A stretch of 64,000 bases of DNA from Gibbula magus. Lineage: Eukaryota > Mollusca > Gastropoda > Trochida > Trochidae. The notes below the pieces were generated by a model. It had not been told where the DNA came from, ran no database searches, and saw nothing but the letters and a program-made list of their open reading frames with translations. The stretch covers positions 80,307,093-80,371,092 of the forward strand of contig OW388289.1 in the NCBI GenBank assembly GCA_936450465.1, given 5' to 3'. Positions 40,771 through 54,900 of the stretch are shown here, in pieces. The position numbers were made by a program, and so were the translations under genes. Numbering within the stretch: the stretch's first letter is position 1; the number at the start of each line of letters is the position of its first letter.

Positions 40771-43700
40771 CATGTACACGCTAGTCATTACTTTTTTTGC
40801 GGCCATAAATTGACATGTGCGTAAGATGGTCCTGGATGGATGATTGACTCAATAAACTAAAGATATAGTGATATTTATCTTAATAACGAATTTATTGTTA
40901 TTTATTTGTGGGTCTCGAAAGTCCTACATGTACATATACGCCTGTCCGATTATGTAACAAAGTGAGACAGTTTGTAATAAACTAAATTTCTTATTCACTG
41001 TTATGTGAGGTAAACGCAATTGGAGAGAATAGCATTCCTGTAAACACATGCAATTGCACTGGGGAAATTCACTTTATATAAAGTTTGAATATTGTCGTCC
41101 ACATAATAGTGTATTTAGAATTATATTCAGTTACACAGTGTGTACATATTGTGTAGTGTTTATTATTGTTCTTGTAAAAGTAAACTGCTTGGATATGATA
41201 ACGGATACATATTTTGTGTAGGTGTTTGTGTGCCGTGGGGAAGTTGTGGGTCGGGTATTCCCCTGAAGCCGGTTTTGAACTCCGGTAAAATCCTTATATG
41301 TTGTATATTGTTTTGACAATGCTTGTGGGTAATATTAGAACTGATCATTTTGATGATCCGGAAACGAAATGAAACCTGATTTTCAAAGTGATATGATCAC
41401 CAAGCATCTCAGAAACGATTCGCCGAAACCATAATCATATTTCATTTACATTGAAGAATGTTAAACAATAATAATGATTGATATACTTTTATTTATATTT
41501 CTATTAACATTATCAATTACATATTTGGTAAGGGCGTCGTTACATTTACATTGTTATATCTTTCTTATAATTTGTCATTAAAACATTAAATTAGGTCTTC
41601 TTTCGGGGATGTTTCTTTCTGTATGTTAGTGGATTTGATTAAACTGTTGGCTTATCTAATTTCGCTCCCGTTTATGAAATGTGTAATTAATTATACAGGC
41701 AGATGCATAAATCAAAACCGTTAACATACAAGTAGTAATCACCCAGTGATAAGAAATGTACTTTTAAACAAAACATTTTCAAGATATTGGATTTTAGTTT
41801 GAGGTAAATTTGACAGGTTAATCTGTTAAAGACACGCATATATACATTCATGGTTCAAATATGTATTCCCAAATACATGTATGCATGTCTATAAGATACA
41901 TGTTGATAACTATTACAGTACATTATAAAGATTTACATGTATGATGTTTATTGCATTTCGATAGATGTGTAACGAATGTAAATAATTGTATCTAGATAGT
42001 AGATACTGTATGTTTGTGGACTATTATTGCTTCGGTTTCTTAGTTTGTTTAGCGAATATATTTACACTTCTAAGTGGAATTGTGTATGTATCATCTAATG
42101 AATAAACTATGAATTTATATTCACATAATCCCTATGATATTTTATCTAAAATGTACACAACATTAGTTCAGTGTGATTTTATTTTGAGATTTTAAATAGA
42201 TTGTTTTAAAAAAAAATTTAATACACAGTTGTCATGACCATTTTAATAAATATATATGGAAACGAATATTTATATTAACATGTCACCATACAATTAAACG
42301 GCGTTTTCCATTTACATTTATAGCCGGACATGTTATATCCTTGATTTTATTAACCCATCCAGACATCATTAACATAACCGATTCAATAGTATTACTTTAG
42401 TATGAGAGCGTACCGCTCATTCCCGCCAACAGAGCACTGCGTGTGTATGAGTTAAAAAGAAATCACTAGTGAAGAATTGGGGCTAGAAGAATGGGTGTTT
42501 AGGTTGATTAAGGGATTGTTGCTCTCTGACAGAAAAAAACAACCGAGATACATGTACATGCTGAATGATCTGTAACAAAAGTTTAAATGCCAATAACTGT
42601 GTAGTGAATTTGAGATGCGTGTATCCTTTACACAATGTATCCGAAAGTATAAAATCATGTAGATTAAATAACTGGCTGATGCAATTATATCATCATTCGA
42701 AGATCAAAGTAAAGGAAATATATTGTCGGTACGACTTTAAAGAAAATGGCAATAAAAACACAAAGTATTTTATAATCGCGCGTCTTAAGCAATCCAAATA
42801 GACTCAGAATATCAAGGTACGATACTTGAACCTTTCTGATAATTACCCTATGCACATAATTTCTGAACTTCCATGTATAAGTAAATTTGCCTCCAATTAA
42901 GTGAATAAAACCGTAATATAAAAGCGTACCGTCACTGACACTATCAATGTATATAACACCTAAATGACCGTTAGCAAATCGTGAATATTTAGAATTTTTT
43001 AATTACGCTTGATCAGTGGGTGACCAGTGAGTCACGTAATGTGATAAACGCGCGACTACCTAAATGTATGTTACGTAATCCGGTATATCATTTATTTCTA
43101 ATGACTGAATACACGCTTACAATACACAACCCACTTTCAATACACAACCCGTCCCTTGTTTTAAGCAGTGTGCTTATTCGTCTTCGTTGCGTCTCGCCGG
43201 GTTTATTGTCTCGCTCGATATGACATGAGTCTGTGGATAGTATGTTTTAAAACGTAACATGTGTCTCATAAGTCAATTTGGCTGGGTATTTACTAATAAT
43301 TTGTGCTATATTGTACAATTGTACAATGAGTTCTATGCGTGACACTTTAATAAACTATAAGTGTCTAACTCTCAGTCACAAGTAATATATAAAATTGGAT
43401 TTTCCAATAGAGTGTGAAACAAACGCATCGTCATTCGTTAAAACTGCTAGTGATGCTCTTCTATTAACATGTAGTGTTCATATTTTTTGTCATCAAGCGA
43501 TAGTGATCGAGGTCACGGTTACCGATTGGTAAACTGTGCTGGTGGTTGGTCCCTTGCGTTGAGAAAAAAGTCACTGGTCTAGCCTTCAAATTCCAAATGC
43601 AATTCTTTCATTTTTGGTTACATTCAGTCTTTAGATTTGAAATGTTTCATTCGACTTGTGTATCGTCATATATTTGGGAAAATATCAAGACAATATTTCT

Positions 43701-44553
43701 ACAGGTTGTTTATTTGAAACATGTCGAAATGTTTTCAGCACAAGGTCGCATTTATGGTAAAGCTGCATCCATTGTGTTTCATAAAATTTTATTAAGCTTT
43801 AATACGATCCAACATAACATATGTGCTGTTTGTAATTACAGTGCAAATAAATATATTCGACTTGCATATTCATCCCGAATAACCAAATACTTGTTTCCAA
43901 TTAAAATAGAGTAACATCATTATGCATATGCAGAAACCAAAACTAAACGTCCCATTTATATGTACAGTAGTTATATGACCTATTAAATATGTGACTAATT
44001 TATCAGTTTGTCTGTTATAAATAATATTCCAAAATTACGTTTAAATCATTTGCGCGCGCCACACGCGGTACATTGTCCGGTTTTCGATCAGAAATCACTA
44101 CTGTTAGCTTTATATCGTCAATATACTAAGTAGACTAAGATCAAAATGGCAATCTTCGGCAACAGTCAGTACTTCCCGATAACATAACATAATCTAGAAA
44201 ACAACGTTTTGCATAGACAGACAGACAGATGGATGTTCCTTTAAGAGCCGATATCAATTGTTTAATCAATGAATAAGACAAGGAATTAGATGGATATACG
44301 TCTCTGGTTTAATTATGATAATGCGAGGTTATGGCCGACATCAAATGCGACGGTTTGCGACAAGGGGGGCGCGGGCGTAACGCCTGAGTGAATTTACCAC
44401 CGGGTGTATTTATATTACATAACGATTTTGAGTGAACGGTGTCTCCCTCGTAATACACACAGAGAGAAAGATAACATGCTTAATTCGCCATAGTCAGGCA
44501 TGCAGACAGACAAGTTTGTTTAAGTGTCACAAGTTGAAAACAAAAGAGCCATC
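40771..44553. other. No gene recognised; interior of the possible 6.3-kb element
   Basis: AT-rich DNA. The 122-codon frame at 43546-43914 and others show no transposase motif. I specifically looked for transposase-like sequence between the paired termini at 40579 and 46863 and recognised none. Confidence 0.4.
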
Positions 44554-44867
44554 ATGAGAGGTGGTATATCTCCCCGGTTGAATAATCAGTTTTAGCGGTA
44601 TACAATAACACACCACTGGAAGATAGAGTATGTTTTAACTGCAACGATTTTATTGAAAATGAAGCTCATGTACTTTTACACTGCCCCTTATACAAAAATG
44701 TTACCAAAAATATGTTATCTTTATCTTCTACTTTGAATGTTAGTTTTAATAATATATCGGATTCGGAACAGCTTGCATTTATTATGTCATGCCCATATAT
44801 TTTTAGAGTTACTGCCAAAACCTGCATGGAAGTCTTAGATTTAAGAAAATCCCTTTTATATATCTAG
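44554..44867 (+). pseudogene. Second LINE ORF2 C-terminal remnant, frameshifted
   Basis: The frame open from 44586 to the TAG at 44865-44867 encodes YNNTPLEDRVCFNC, then HVLLHCPLY, then a stretch ending TAKTCMEVLDLRKSLL. The zinc knuckle C-x2-C-x8-H-x4-C is intact and is the usual end of many invertebrate LINE ORF2 proteins. The preceding block, RGGISP at 44557-44574, matches the usual 'RxGxxPL...GRY' lead-in but lies in another frame, and that frame has a TAG just before an RY pair. So at least one frameshift and one stop separate the two blocks. This is a dead, strongly 5'-truncated copy. It differs in sequence and tail type from the LINE at 24.4 kb, so it belongs to another family. Confidence 0.65.
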
Positions 44868-45066
44868 CAATTCTTTTTACCTTAACAATTTACCTTGGGT
44901 TTTAATAATATAGTATACTATATAATATGTACATTTTATTTGTATTAAGGTCCTTTAATATGTATATATGTAGTCTCTCATAATCCCATGTGGGATGGCT
45001 CATCACTTTATATTTTATCGACTTGTATATAAACATTTGTATGAGGTGAGATTTTGTAATAAAATA

Positions 45067-45088
45067 TCTGTCTGTCTGTCTGTCTGTC
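45067..45088 (+). repeat. (TGTC)n tail of a LINE remnant
   Basis: Five to six units of TGTC directly follow the AATAAA-containing 3' end of the LINE remnant. I read this as the element's terminal repeat rather than an independent microsatellite. Confidence 0.6.
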
Positions 45089-46257
45089 CGGTATATAACT
45101 ACCCCTCAGGGCTCATCTACAGGATATGAAGGACTACATGTTTGTACAAATGAAATATTAACAAACTAACGTTTTTAAAAGTTGCTTTCTACAGTTAAAG
45201 TCATGTGTATATTTCATTATATGTGTATATATTGCACCACGTAATGCGTGATAAGACAAATCGTACCCTTCTCACAAACTTCAAAGGATTTATCTCATGT
45301 AATTGATATAACTGTTGGTTTCAAGGTATTTATTATGACGGGATCGTTAAACAAGGAAGAAATCTCCATACAAACATATACTTAAACAAATGAGTGACGA
45401 TTATAGAACAGAAAATGTTACATACATGTACACCACAAAAACAAAATAAACTAGTCAACAAGCATTAAAAAAATGTGGGTAGGCGTTATATAATTTTTGC
45501 ATTGTTTATTTTAATTTTCAGCAAACTTCGGTATGACTGGTATCCATTGATGTGATTAAATTGCCATTTGAATGGGAGTTGGTACACTCGGTGATGCAAT
45601 GGGCATAGGGGTACCGGTGCCTTTGGACAATACGGAAGATACAAGTGTCTAACAGATCCGTGCAACCTGTCAAAACACCGTGTAACTAACAGCATTATCA
45701 ATCGGTTTTGCCGAACTATGAAACGTGATCATTATTACAAGTAAATAATCACAGACTAATATATCATATTTTGTAAGATTTCTTCTTTAAGGAAATGTAT
45801 AATATACAAACATACACACCCTATACACATGTATGTACTTGGAGAAACACTATACTAACATTAATCCATCTACATACAACACTATTGTTTTACCGTTGGG
45901 AAATATATACAGGGAAAAAGGATTGTACCCATAAATGTCTGATAAGAAAATAGACAATGTATCAGAAAAAGAAACTGTGCGATATGACAGAAGCGTCATC
46001 GACCAGTGTAACAAATAAATTTTGTCCAAAAAAAAAGAGAAAAATTAAAGTCGATAGTGGTTGTTGTAATGTGAGTAATATTATTAAACTGATAAACCTT
46101 TAGTACCTGTTAGAATAGAGTTTTATTCAGATCTTCGTTTTATTATTATTATTTAGATCCCCAAACGTACACTTTCACGAACATATCTTATAATGCTACC
46201 ATTATACAGTTTAAATATATTTCGCTTAGACATTCTGCTTCTTACCGTTTACCTTTT

Positions 46258-46261
<4 letters not shown>

Positions 46262-46348
<87 letters not shown>

Positions 46349-46349
46349 T
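46262..46349. repeat. (AT)n microsatellite with one interruption
   Basis: An 88-bp AT dinucleotide tract, broken only by a G at 46330, lies just outside the right CAGTGCCGG-type terminus region. Confidence 0.96.
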
Positions 46350-46689
46350 GATACCTTTTTAACATTGTCTCATGAGCCAAATAATGGCTGTTTTTTAAAC
46401 ACATTTTAGTTATTTCATGTCGTATTTAAAATGAAGTATACACAGATGTTGAATGTGTGTCATTTTGTCACTATTACATAACATTATCTCATACAACATG
46501 TGTACAAGTAAGAAATGTTACCGCCGGTAAATTCCACAACCTAACACTATGGTATTTATTCGACGTGAAGCAACGACAACTTCAGCAATCATTTGACAGT
46601 AAATGCACATTTCATCTTTACGCCCGCCCACTACATTACTAGACCAATCAGCTCTCAGCAGCTTAATTTGGGACCTGGACGCATCGGAA

Positions 46690-46863
46690 TAGCCCCGCCT
46701 ACATTCACGCAGTCATCTCGCAATTATCGTGCGACAGAGACGCTAATTTGGCGGGAGACTGTCGCGTTCCTGTCGCAGGAATAACGCAGTCATGACCCAA
46801 CTGTGCTCCGACACGATTGCGGGAATACTGCAATTTTACTCCCATGACTTTTGTCCGGCACTG
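46690..46863 (-). mobile_element. Inverted partner of the CAGTGCCGGACAAAAG terminus
   Basis: The minus strand begins CAGTGCCGGACAAAAGTCA at 46863 next to TA. It then shows repeated TGCAGTATT, CTGCGTTATT and TCGCA motifs and reaches AGGCGGGGCTATT near 46690, paralleling 40579-40770. It is either the right end of a 6.3-kb element or a separate solo copy. Confidence 0.45.
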
Positions 46864-46865
46864 TA

Positions 46866-49800
46866 TATATGTAGATAAGGCCATGTACATTTGCTTCCAG
46901 ATACAAATTTCACTGCTCACAAGCGCTTTTTGAAGTGATTGGAGGAAAGATAATCGAGATGACTACAGAGCCATTCGTGGACAGTTTCTGATTTTGAATT
47001 GAAAAAATTAAAGTTTGGTCAATCGAACTGAAATGAGTTTGTCTCCTAAGTATTCGTATCACATTCTTAAATGAAAATATCCCTTATATCAGCAAACTGG
47101 AAGGAAAATAGAGCTAAAGTGATGAATGTGAATTAGTCCTTAAAGAACATTTCCATATCTTCAAATAAACCAGCTCTTATACTGATCAACGACAAACACA
47201 GTTACCATATTCATCAAGGAAACGTTGAGCTAGAACATAGTCAGATGATATCATGATTTCATCGCAACACAGCAAATAAAGCTGCTTAACTGATCCGTCA
47301 CAGATACAAGGATTCAGAACCAAATGATAACAAGAATCGTTTCCTTGCTTAGGGCGTGAAGAGGTTACTCAATGGAGTCATTTAGTTGTTAATTTTATGT
47401 AAACTGCCGCGTCTAAATCTGAGCTAATCCTGTCAGCAGTGTTATTATCTGAATGATATGCCAACGATTCTCCCCACGTCGTGATCGCATAAATTCTGAC
47501 TAGATATATCAGTACTGGACCTTACGAGGAGCAGGGTGATCCATCAATGGTGACCCCCCTCTCCTTATGATGTGGATCACGTGGGACATTACTTCGTTTA
47601 GATGTTATATGATTTTAGTTTGGGAAGCATTTTTTCAAATCCCTGAAATGCATTTTATAGACATAATTTCTATAAAATAATTTAATTTCCTTTTTTAAAA
47701 TATTTTTTTAATTTTTTGCTTTGGACTCAATTTCATCGACTGGTAACCGTGATTGATGTATCGGTGATAATGCCTATGTTATTACAATTTGGTTCCTGGT
47801 ATGGAAGTAAAGGGAATGTGAGCGAAAACCTTCAAAGTGATTTAATTTGCAGTTGTAGGTTGCATATACTCGCAGTGTTGAGTATCAGAACGATGTTGGT
47901 CCTTCCACCAGGGTATATATAATCATGTGTCTCGTTTTGAGCATGACCTTCATGTCGTGGAGTTCAGCGGGTATAAGTACCCTCATTAGTATTAGTAGTA
48001 GTTATTATCTGTTTAACATGTGGATTTGGAACCTTTAAATATATCGAGGTTCGAATATGTGGGTCCAAATCATAAGGGATTAGCCCCGAACAAGTACAAG
48101 ATTGTGTGCGATTATAGTGTGCTCACAAATATAACAATAACGACTTGCAAAGTAAACTCAATCCGTGTAAATGCTAAATAACTATTCGTTTACTTCTGTA
48201 TGCAGACATACTCCAAATTCAAATATACACACGAGTATATTTTACCCATGTACACATAAGTGTGTGTGTACAAGTGGATCGTAATCACGGATTGTATATG
48301 ATCCGTATATAGTATAAAACATGGTGCCCCATCAGATAAGCGTGAGCGAGAAACTTTGCGGGAAGACAGTTTGGCTTGCGTTTAACATTCTCTACATACT
48401 ACAGTCACGGTTTATGAGTTCTGCTATGCAAAGAGAATACCATAATGCATAGTTATGCATTACAGCTTTATTACCTTAAGCATGTGTAAAAAGGCTAATA
48501 CTATAATGAAAATAGTCTATTAGAGAATAATGAAATGGATTTAGTCAGGACTTTCTGCATATGAAATTAACTGTGGCACCGATATATAAAGAGCCCTTCA
48601 CGTGGTACGATTGAAGTAACGACTTGTGGTGATCAACATATAGCTCTACATTTACAGTAGATGGTTGATATTGGAGTGACCTTAAGCTATAACTGAGTTG
48701 AACAATCTGAAGTTATAAACACGTGACATTTAGATATGCAAATATAACATTGATACATTTGGGATAACACAACCTTCAATAGTACACATTATTGTACTTT
48801 TTCGGGCAGAGACCCTCGAACCCACACCCTCCGAGTAAGGCAACTATCGCCAGCACTGATTGTTCCAACAGCTTACCAAACGACCACCAGGCCTCGAAAA
48901 AAATCGAGGTCCAGCAATCGAAATAGTTAGTCTAATTTGACATTCAGTACCTCTCTGATAGACGTAATTTGGCGCAGCTCTTAAAGCTGAATGCATTAGA
49001 AATACATGCCATTTAGATAGTGATTAATACAATATTGAACTATTGAAGGTAGTGTTCTCCCAAATGTAACAATATCAAATCTGAAGTTGATATTACAAGT
49101 TGCATTGTGCGAACGGGCCTTAAGGAATACGGACAATCAAAACTCAAAATGTTAAAGGCAGATCTCTTCTCGAATTGAGATCAGAGTGAGAATGGATGCA
49201 TGTTCGGAAACAAGAGGTCGTATCATTACGCAAGTCACAACATCATGAAATGATAGCATATGGTCCATACCGCTCTGACACAAATAAAACCATAAATAAC
49301 TTGATTGTTGAAAAGCGTTAAACATAGTACCGTCTGAGAATAACATTCGAAAAAATATTTCAAATATAGATAGCTTAAGTAGTCATGAATGTACAATATC
49401 GCAATCATACCCTTGGAATATCGATAATATGTTCTTATGCTGGTGTTCACAACTCTATATTTCATTTGGTTATACGAGTTTGTACAGCAATTCAACATTC
49501 AACTCCTTGCGTGACAATTGATGCTTTAAAAGAATACAATTACAAACATGAAGAATTATTTGATATATATCAAGTAGACCCTCAATGGTTGTACATACAG
49601 AAACAACCTACTCCAACGTGTGTATAAGTAAGTTAGTTGATTTCGAGTCGGTTCCCAACAGCTTGCTGTGTACATCAGACCGAGATCAAAGTATTCGGTA
49701 GCTACTTATCACTGTTACCTGTCACAAAACATCGAACCACCACTGAGCGTTAAATCTCAGGTACATACTCAGGTATCAGCACACCTGGTCGAGACGCTCA

Positions 49801-51872
49801 TTAAGTCACCTGTCCATACAAGGCAATACCTATCACATCCGTTGTGAGTATTTCAAAGTCATGATTTGTATGCTCTTAAAATATTTAACTTCGTTTTGAA
49901 CAGTGTAATTCGATCGTGGCTGCCTGCACCTGTGAAATGTTTATCAAACGATCAGCGGTAAACAAAGGATAGATTTAACATACTTGTGTAAGACGATGCA
50001 CCTATGTTTCAAATGAGAGATGTTAGAACCAACACGGGATGTATCCACTTCGCTAAATCCCTTTGAATAATAACGTAACACGGTATCGTTAACACACCAT
50101 CTGTGTAAACATTACTATCTTGCATAAATCGCAACTCCTAAATTGATATAAAATATCCCAAGTTAGAAGTTAAGTTAATTTACCGTCATCTTGTTTATTT
50201 ATCCGAGACATTCTTTCTTTTATTGATTTTAGCTTTGTTGAACACCCTGTAATTATAGAAATGAACATTTGGTGGAATGCTGTAATTAATATGACTTCAG
50301 GTTCCTCACGCTTCCTTTAATCTTCCTCCTAAAGAAGATGACAGGAGAACGTAGTTTGAAAATTTTCCACTTGTTCCAATAATTTCTCCACGGAATGAAA
50401 AACAAATTCAAATGATTTATCTGAAAAGAAAGATGTAAAAAGATCATAAATGCAATTTATTCAGATGTCTTAAAATGGAAGGAATGTTTAGCACATGAAA
50501 CGTGTATCAATCATATTTCCATTCTTGCTCAACGTTGGTAACACAGTTTTCAAATTCAGTTTTAGGATTTCTCCCATTTTGACACAACGCTGCAATTAAT
50601 GTTTCCCGATTACAATGAACTAAAGTCTCCCGTCATGCACGTAATCAATTTATTAACCTCCCAGATAAATATTTAGAAAACATCGATACAAATAAAATAT
50701 AAAAAGCAAAGAATGCATGAAGTATGAAGACAAATTGATAAGACAGACAAAAAATGTCAAGTTTTGAATTTTAAGCAACTCTTTCATGTTTATTATATAT
50801 GATGAATATCTTTTGAGCCGTTTTATTAAATGGAAATGAAAATATATTTGAATCAATTCACGTTTCAAAGAAAACACGGCTCTGATTTATTAAGACAAGA
50901 CACTGTATGATATCATGACTCATGTAATATCTTCAGTGACTCATCTCCGTACAATTGAAACTTGTAACTACTGTGCCCATTGTCGGAGCTTAGTTACAAG
51001 TTATAGTGATGCCCCGGATCCCATCACAATACAGTGGTGCAATAAACAATAATATAATACCATGCATTATGCATTTGAATCCAATAGAAAAGCAAGTATA
51101 AAACATTTAAATCAACTTTATTTTTAACTTCTTAAATTGTGCCTCAGATCATAATAATGGAATGATTGAATAATAGTTGATCAAATGAACAATTTTAAGA
51201 TTTGTATAACTTGAAAATAGTAATGACATCTGTATAAAGGTGATTAAGTAAATGATTGAACAATCAGAGAGTGATTCTAAGAGAAATATTTTATTCATAA
51301 TATGTCATATACGTGCATGATTTTCTTAACCATTTCAATCTATATAGATCAAGCGCCTTTGCAACAATGTGTTAGTTGAGTATAACAGTTATACAGTAAC
51401 TATAATTATGAACTCTTCACAGTACATAATGATCATACATCAAATGCATTTGCAGCGATTTCTTCTTGCTGTCCATTTTGTAATCTTCACTATTAACTGC
51501 TCTGGTCTAACATATTAATAATATTATATATTATAAATTTAACAGGCAGATTTGAACAATAACTTGTTTACTAATGTAATTGATACATTCTGATGAAGAT
51601 TATTGGCATTTGGTGAAGTTGTCTTTATAAATATTATACTGTGAGTAAGTACAATGAATTTCATTATGTCTTGTATTACTGTTGGCTTTTGTAAATTTAT
51701 GATGTACTGTAAATTCACCATGACATATACTTTCCTGTACTCTGGAGCGGTATTCATATAAACTTTTAAAAAGCTTGTTTACCAATCCATTTCTTGAAAG
51801 AGAGAAAATATGTTTAAACCATCTGGTGTAACATATATACTCTATTTACCATCTTATCAAATATATTGAGAA
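46866..51872. other. No gene recognised apart from a tRNA-like relic
   Basis: Open frames are short and overlap in opposing frames (for example 49152-49627). No exon, repeat array or RNA gene was recognised. Confidence 0.4.
48803..48893 (-). mobile_element. tRNA-like SINE head or tRNA relic
   Basis: The minus strand reads CTGGTGGTCGTTTGGTAAGC (A-box-like), then after ~50 bases GTGTGGGTTCGAGGGTCTC (B-box-like). Overall length ~91 bases is near that of a long-arm tRNA. The presumed acceptor ends do not pair, so it is not a functional tRNA. A CCTCGA...TCGAGG hairpin with a T run lies directly 5' on that strand. Confidence 0.4.
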
Positions 51873-51945
51873 GACGCTCTTTTCCATAGGCTCATAGGCT
51901 CCTTTTCATTATTTCAAAAAATGGTGATAGTGTCTGCATGAGCGT
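51873..51945. mobile_element. TAGTC-family MITE fragment, copy D
   Basis: The block GGCTCCTTTTCATTATTT, then ATGGTGATAGTGTCTGCATG, then AGCGTAAGACGA matches the right half of copies A and B. The left half is missing or too diverged to see. It is a partial relic. Confidence 0.45.
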
Positions 51946-54900
51946 AAGACGAAAACTGATCGTGCATCGAGTGCATTTGCAACAGTGAGTTCTTTGATGC
52001 ATACTAGTTGATACTATACACAATATAAACTGATTGTGCACCAAGTGCATTAACAATAATGCATTTCCAGTTGATGTATACATTCCCAATGTATGTAAGA
52101 ACGATTCGTCAAATTATGTCTCATTAAGTAAATGGTTTGGACACAATTATTGACTGCCGACAATTATTGCAAACACGGCTAACAACTCCCACCTCCATAA
52201 TCACATAAACACTTCTCGCAGACTGCCTCTGAAAGCGCAATTATGGCAAACTCTTATTCTTCCCATGCAAACACAATCTGAATGCAACACAATTACCGTA
52301 CACTAAGATATAACACAGATATTGTAAATCTGTCAGCGTTTAGCGATTACTTTCATTCCGGAATGATTTATGGAAAAGGATGTTCCTGCTAGTCATAAAA
52401 AAGGTCGTGCAATGACCAATTCTCTCCCCTCGTTACTAAACAAAATTGTTATTAGCTTAATGTTATTGATTTACCATTCAAGAAGAAGACTTTCTCATAA
52501 AGAACATAAGATCACTCAATTAAACACAGTGCTCTCTCAAATGCTGCAATCATTCCAACAAGATTTGCCATTTAGTACGGAAATGCAGTAAAATACACTC
52601 TGCCGATGAATACCGGTAATGTTATTAACGACCGAAGGATGGAATTCAAAACAGACAAAAATCCTTAAAATATCGAAATATGCTGACAAAAAGGAAATTC
52701 ATTGCTTTTAAAGGGAAATAAATTGATAAAAATATTGAAGATTTATGTATTTGCACAAAAACCGCTCCAATTATTTGTCTAACATTTATTGCAGAGAAGA
52801 TGTATGGTTGACGGACAAAAAGTAATGCCCCAACCTGTTTGCAAATTAGAGGACGTTAACAACGTTTGGAAATAAAAGTAACCATTTTTAAAGCAAAAGT
52901 GATGTCTAGCGTCAATTACCATAGATTTAAACTCGTAAATAAGCAGAGGAAATCCATATACTGCTGATTTCAACAAACAGAAGTTTTTATTTCCATTAAT
53001 GTTTTAACATGATCATCAATTATACTTTAAACAAACTTGCAATTCATAATTTATTGAAATTTGAAAAATAGATTTCAAAAAATAAATATCAGCTACCATA
53101 AAGCAATATAGTTATAGTAATAATGTCATCGCAGAATTAATTACATGTATGTTTAACGCAAAATGCATAAAAGCACGAACTTCTAATTAAACAGTCGTAT
53201 GATAATAACTTAAGTTTTATAAAAGATCATACAAGAATATGCTGTTATAGTTTATATACAATTTTGCAATGAACTACAATACGAACCGTTGATGAACTGA
53301 AGTCCTACCTTGACCATGGTGAATAACATCGACGAAAGCGTGTTGTTTGGTAAAGCAATGACAATTGACAGAGTTCTTTAGTATGAATGAAAGCTTATCC
53401 TGTCAAAAAGGCCACAGGCCCATAGGATATAACATGTTCTTTAGTACATTTAATAAAAGTGAATAATTTCAATGTAACTAATCAAATTCTAGCCATCGCC
53501 GCTAATGGCTGCAATACTGCTACATAAGTGACGTTAAACAATAGCTCACTCACTCTAATTATAATCTAGTTTCAAGATGTTTGAGAACAAGCAATACCTT
53601 CCTATTATCGTCTTCACTGTACGATTTAAAAAAAATTGTCTTCAAATTGTTCATGATACAGGACAACATTTCTGATAGAAATTAAGCGAACTCTAACACA
53701 GAAGATATTACTATTGTGAGACTGGTCAGCGGACTGAGCGGACACTAAAGTCTTCATTTCGTGCCCAGTTCACACAGTATCGTGTCTAATTTGCTGGTGC
53801 AACAATTTCATCAAAATTATCACAAAATGGTCCCGACTCTCTATAATGGAATTGCATACTCATGCAACACTGAAGCCATGGTACTGAGGCTGATTCTGTG
53901 TCTGTTCACCCGACCAGCTGACTGGGCGACCCCTAAAGTGAACTGACAGGGAGGAAATGAGGGTTGTGGAACCTCTGAACCAGGGCCTGGCCAATGTCAG
54001 TTCTCGTCAGCTCGCAGGACAAGCGTCAGTTAAAACAAGCACTGACTGCACCAACACACATATTAAATGTCATTGATTTTCAGTCCTCACTAATATTCTT
54101 CACAATCACCCCGCGTTCTAGGAGCGTAGGGGCTGCCACTGTTTAGGAAAGAGAACAGGGGCTTGTTGTTCTTTGAGGACAGAACATGACATCTTGTCCA
54201 TCAGAAACAGTGTCTACAAGATATCGGTGCTCCTGAGTTGGGCATATTGTATTGAATTATAGTATTACTCAAGAAGAACATTTAATAATTGTAAAATAAA
54301 GTCTGATATAAGAAAAAAGTCATTTGAAGTTAAATTCGAACCATTAAGGTTAAAAAGATTAAAACTAAAAGAGTGATTTAATGATCATTCCTATAATTCA
54401 ACTGGTGTAACTACGAAAGCTTGTGACGAACAAATATCACCAGAAACCAACTGATGGCGGTGTGTCTTCAAATCAACGATTGAATCGAAAATATAAAAAA
54501 AGCAACACATGTTTACTCCATCTGTCACTTTGTATTAGTTCCAAACAGTTTTCCAGCTTGATATACAGGTTCAAATTAATCTGACGAGAGATTGGCGTGG
54601 TGAATTCAACACATCGGTCTCGATTCCTTAATTTCAAATCTAAAAAAACTTCAAACGTATTATAAATTTGATGGAATTTTCAAAACACTAATTTAGGAAA
54701 AGTTTCTCAAGCATTTAAACTATTCATTCGTTTCAGTGGATTTAAATGGGCTATACAAGAGGGATTTCTAGCTTACAGATAAATTGTATGATGCAGTCCA
54801 GCTCCATTACACATGGGATACCTTCATTGTGGTAACAACATTTTATCGAAACGAGTACGAATCTAACGCTTCACGGTTTGGCCGATTGCTGTCATAATTA

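Larger units (their letters stand above)
44554..45089 (+). mobile_element. LINE 3' end with UTR and TGTC-repeat tail
   Basis: After the ORF2 remnant there is about 200 bp of AT-rich 3' UTR, an AATAAA-like motif near 45058, and a short tetranucleotide tail (TGTC repeated, 45067-45088) at the 3' end. LINEs with short microsatellite tails instead of poly(A) are known in several clades. The 5' limit is uncertain; similarity may begin near 44530. Confidence 0.6.

Noticed and set aside
48803..48893. Functional tRNA gene
   Set aside because: A- and B-box-like motifs exist, but the acceptor ends do not pair and no anticodon arm is clear; a SINE or tRNA relic fits better.
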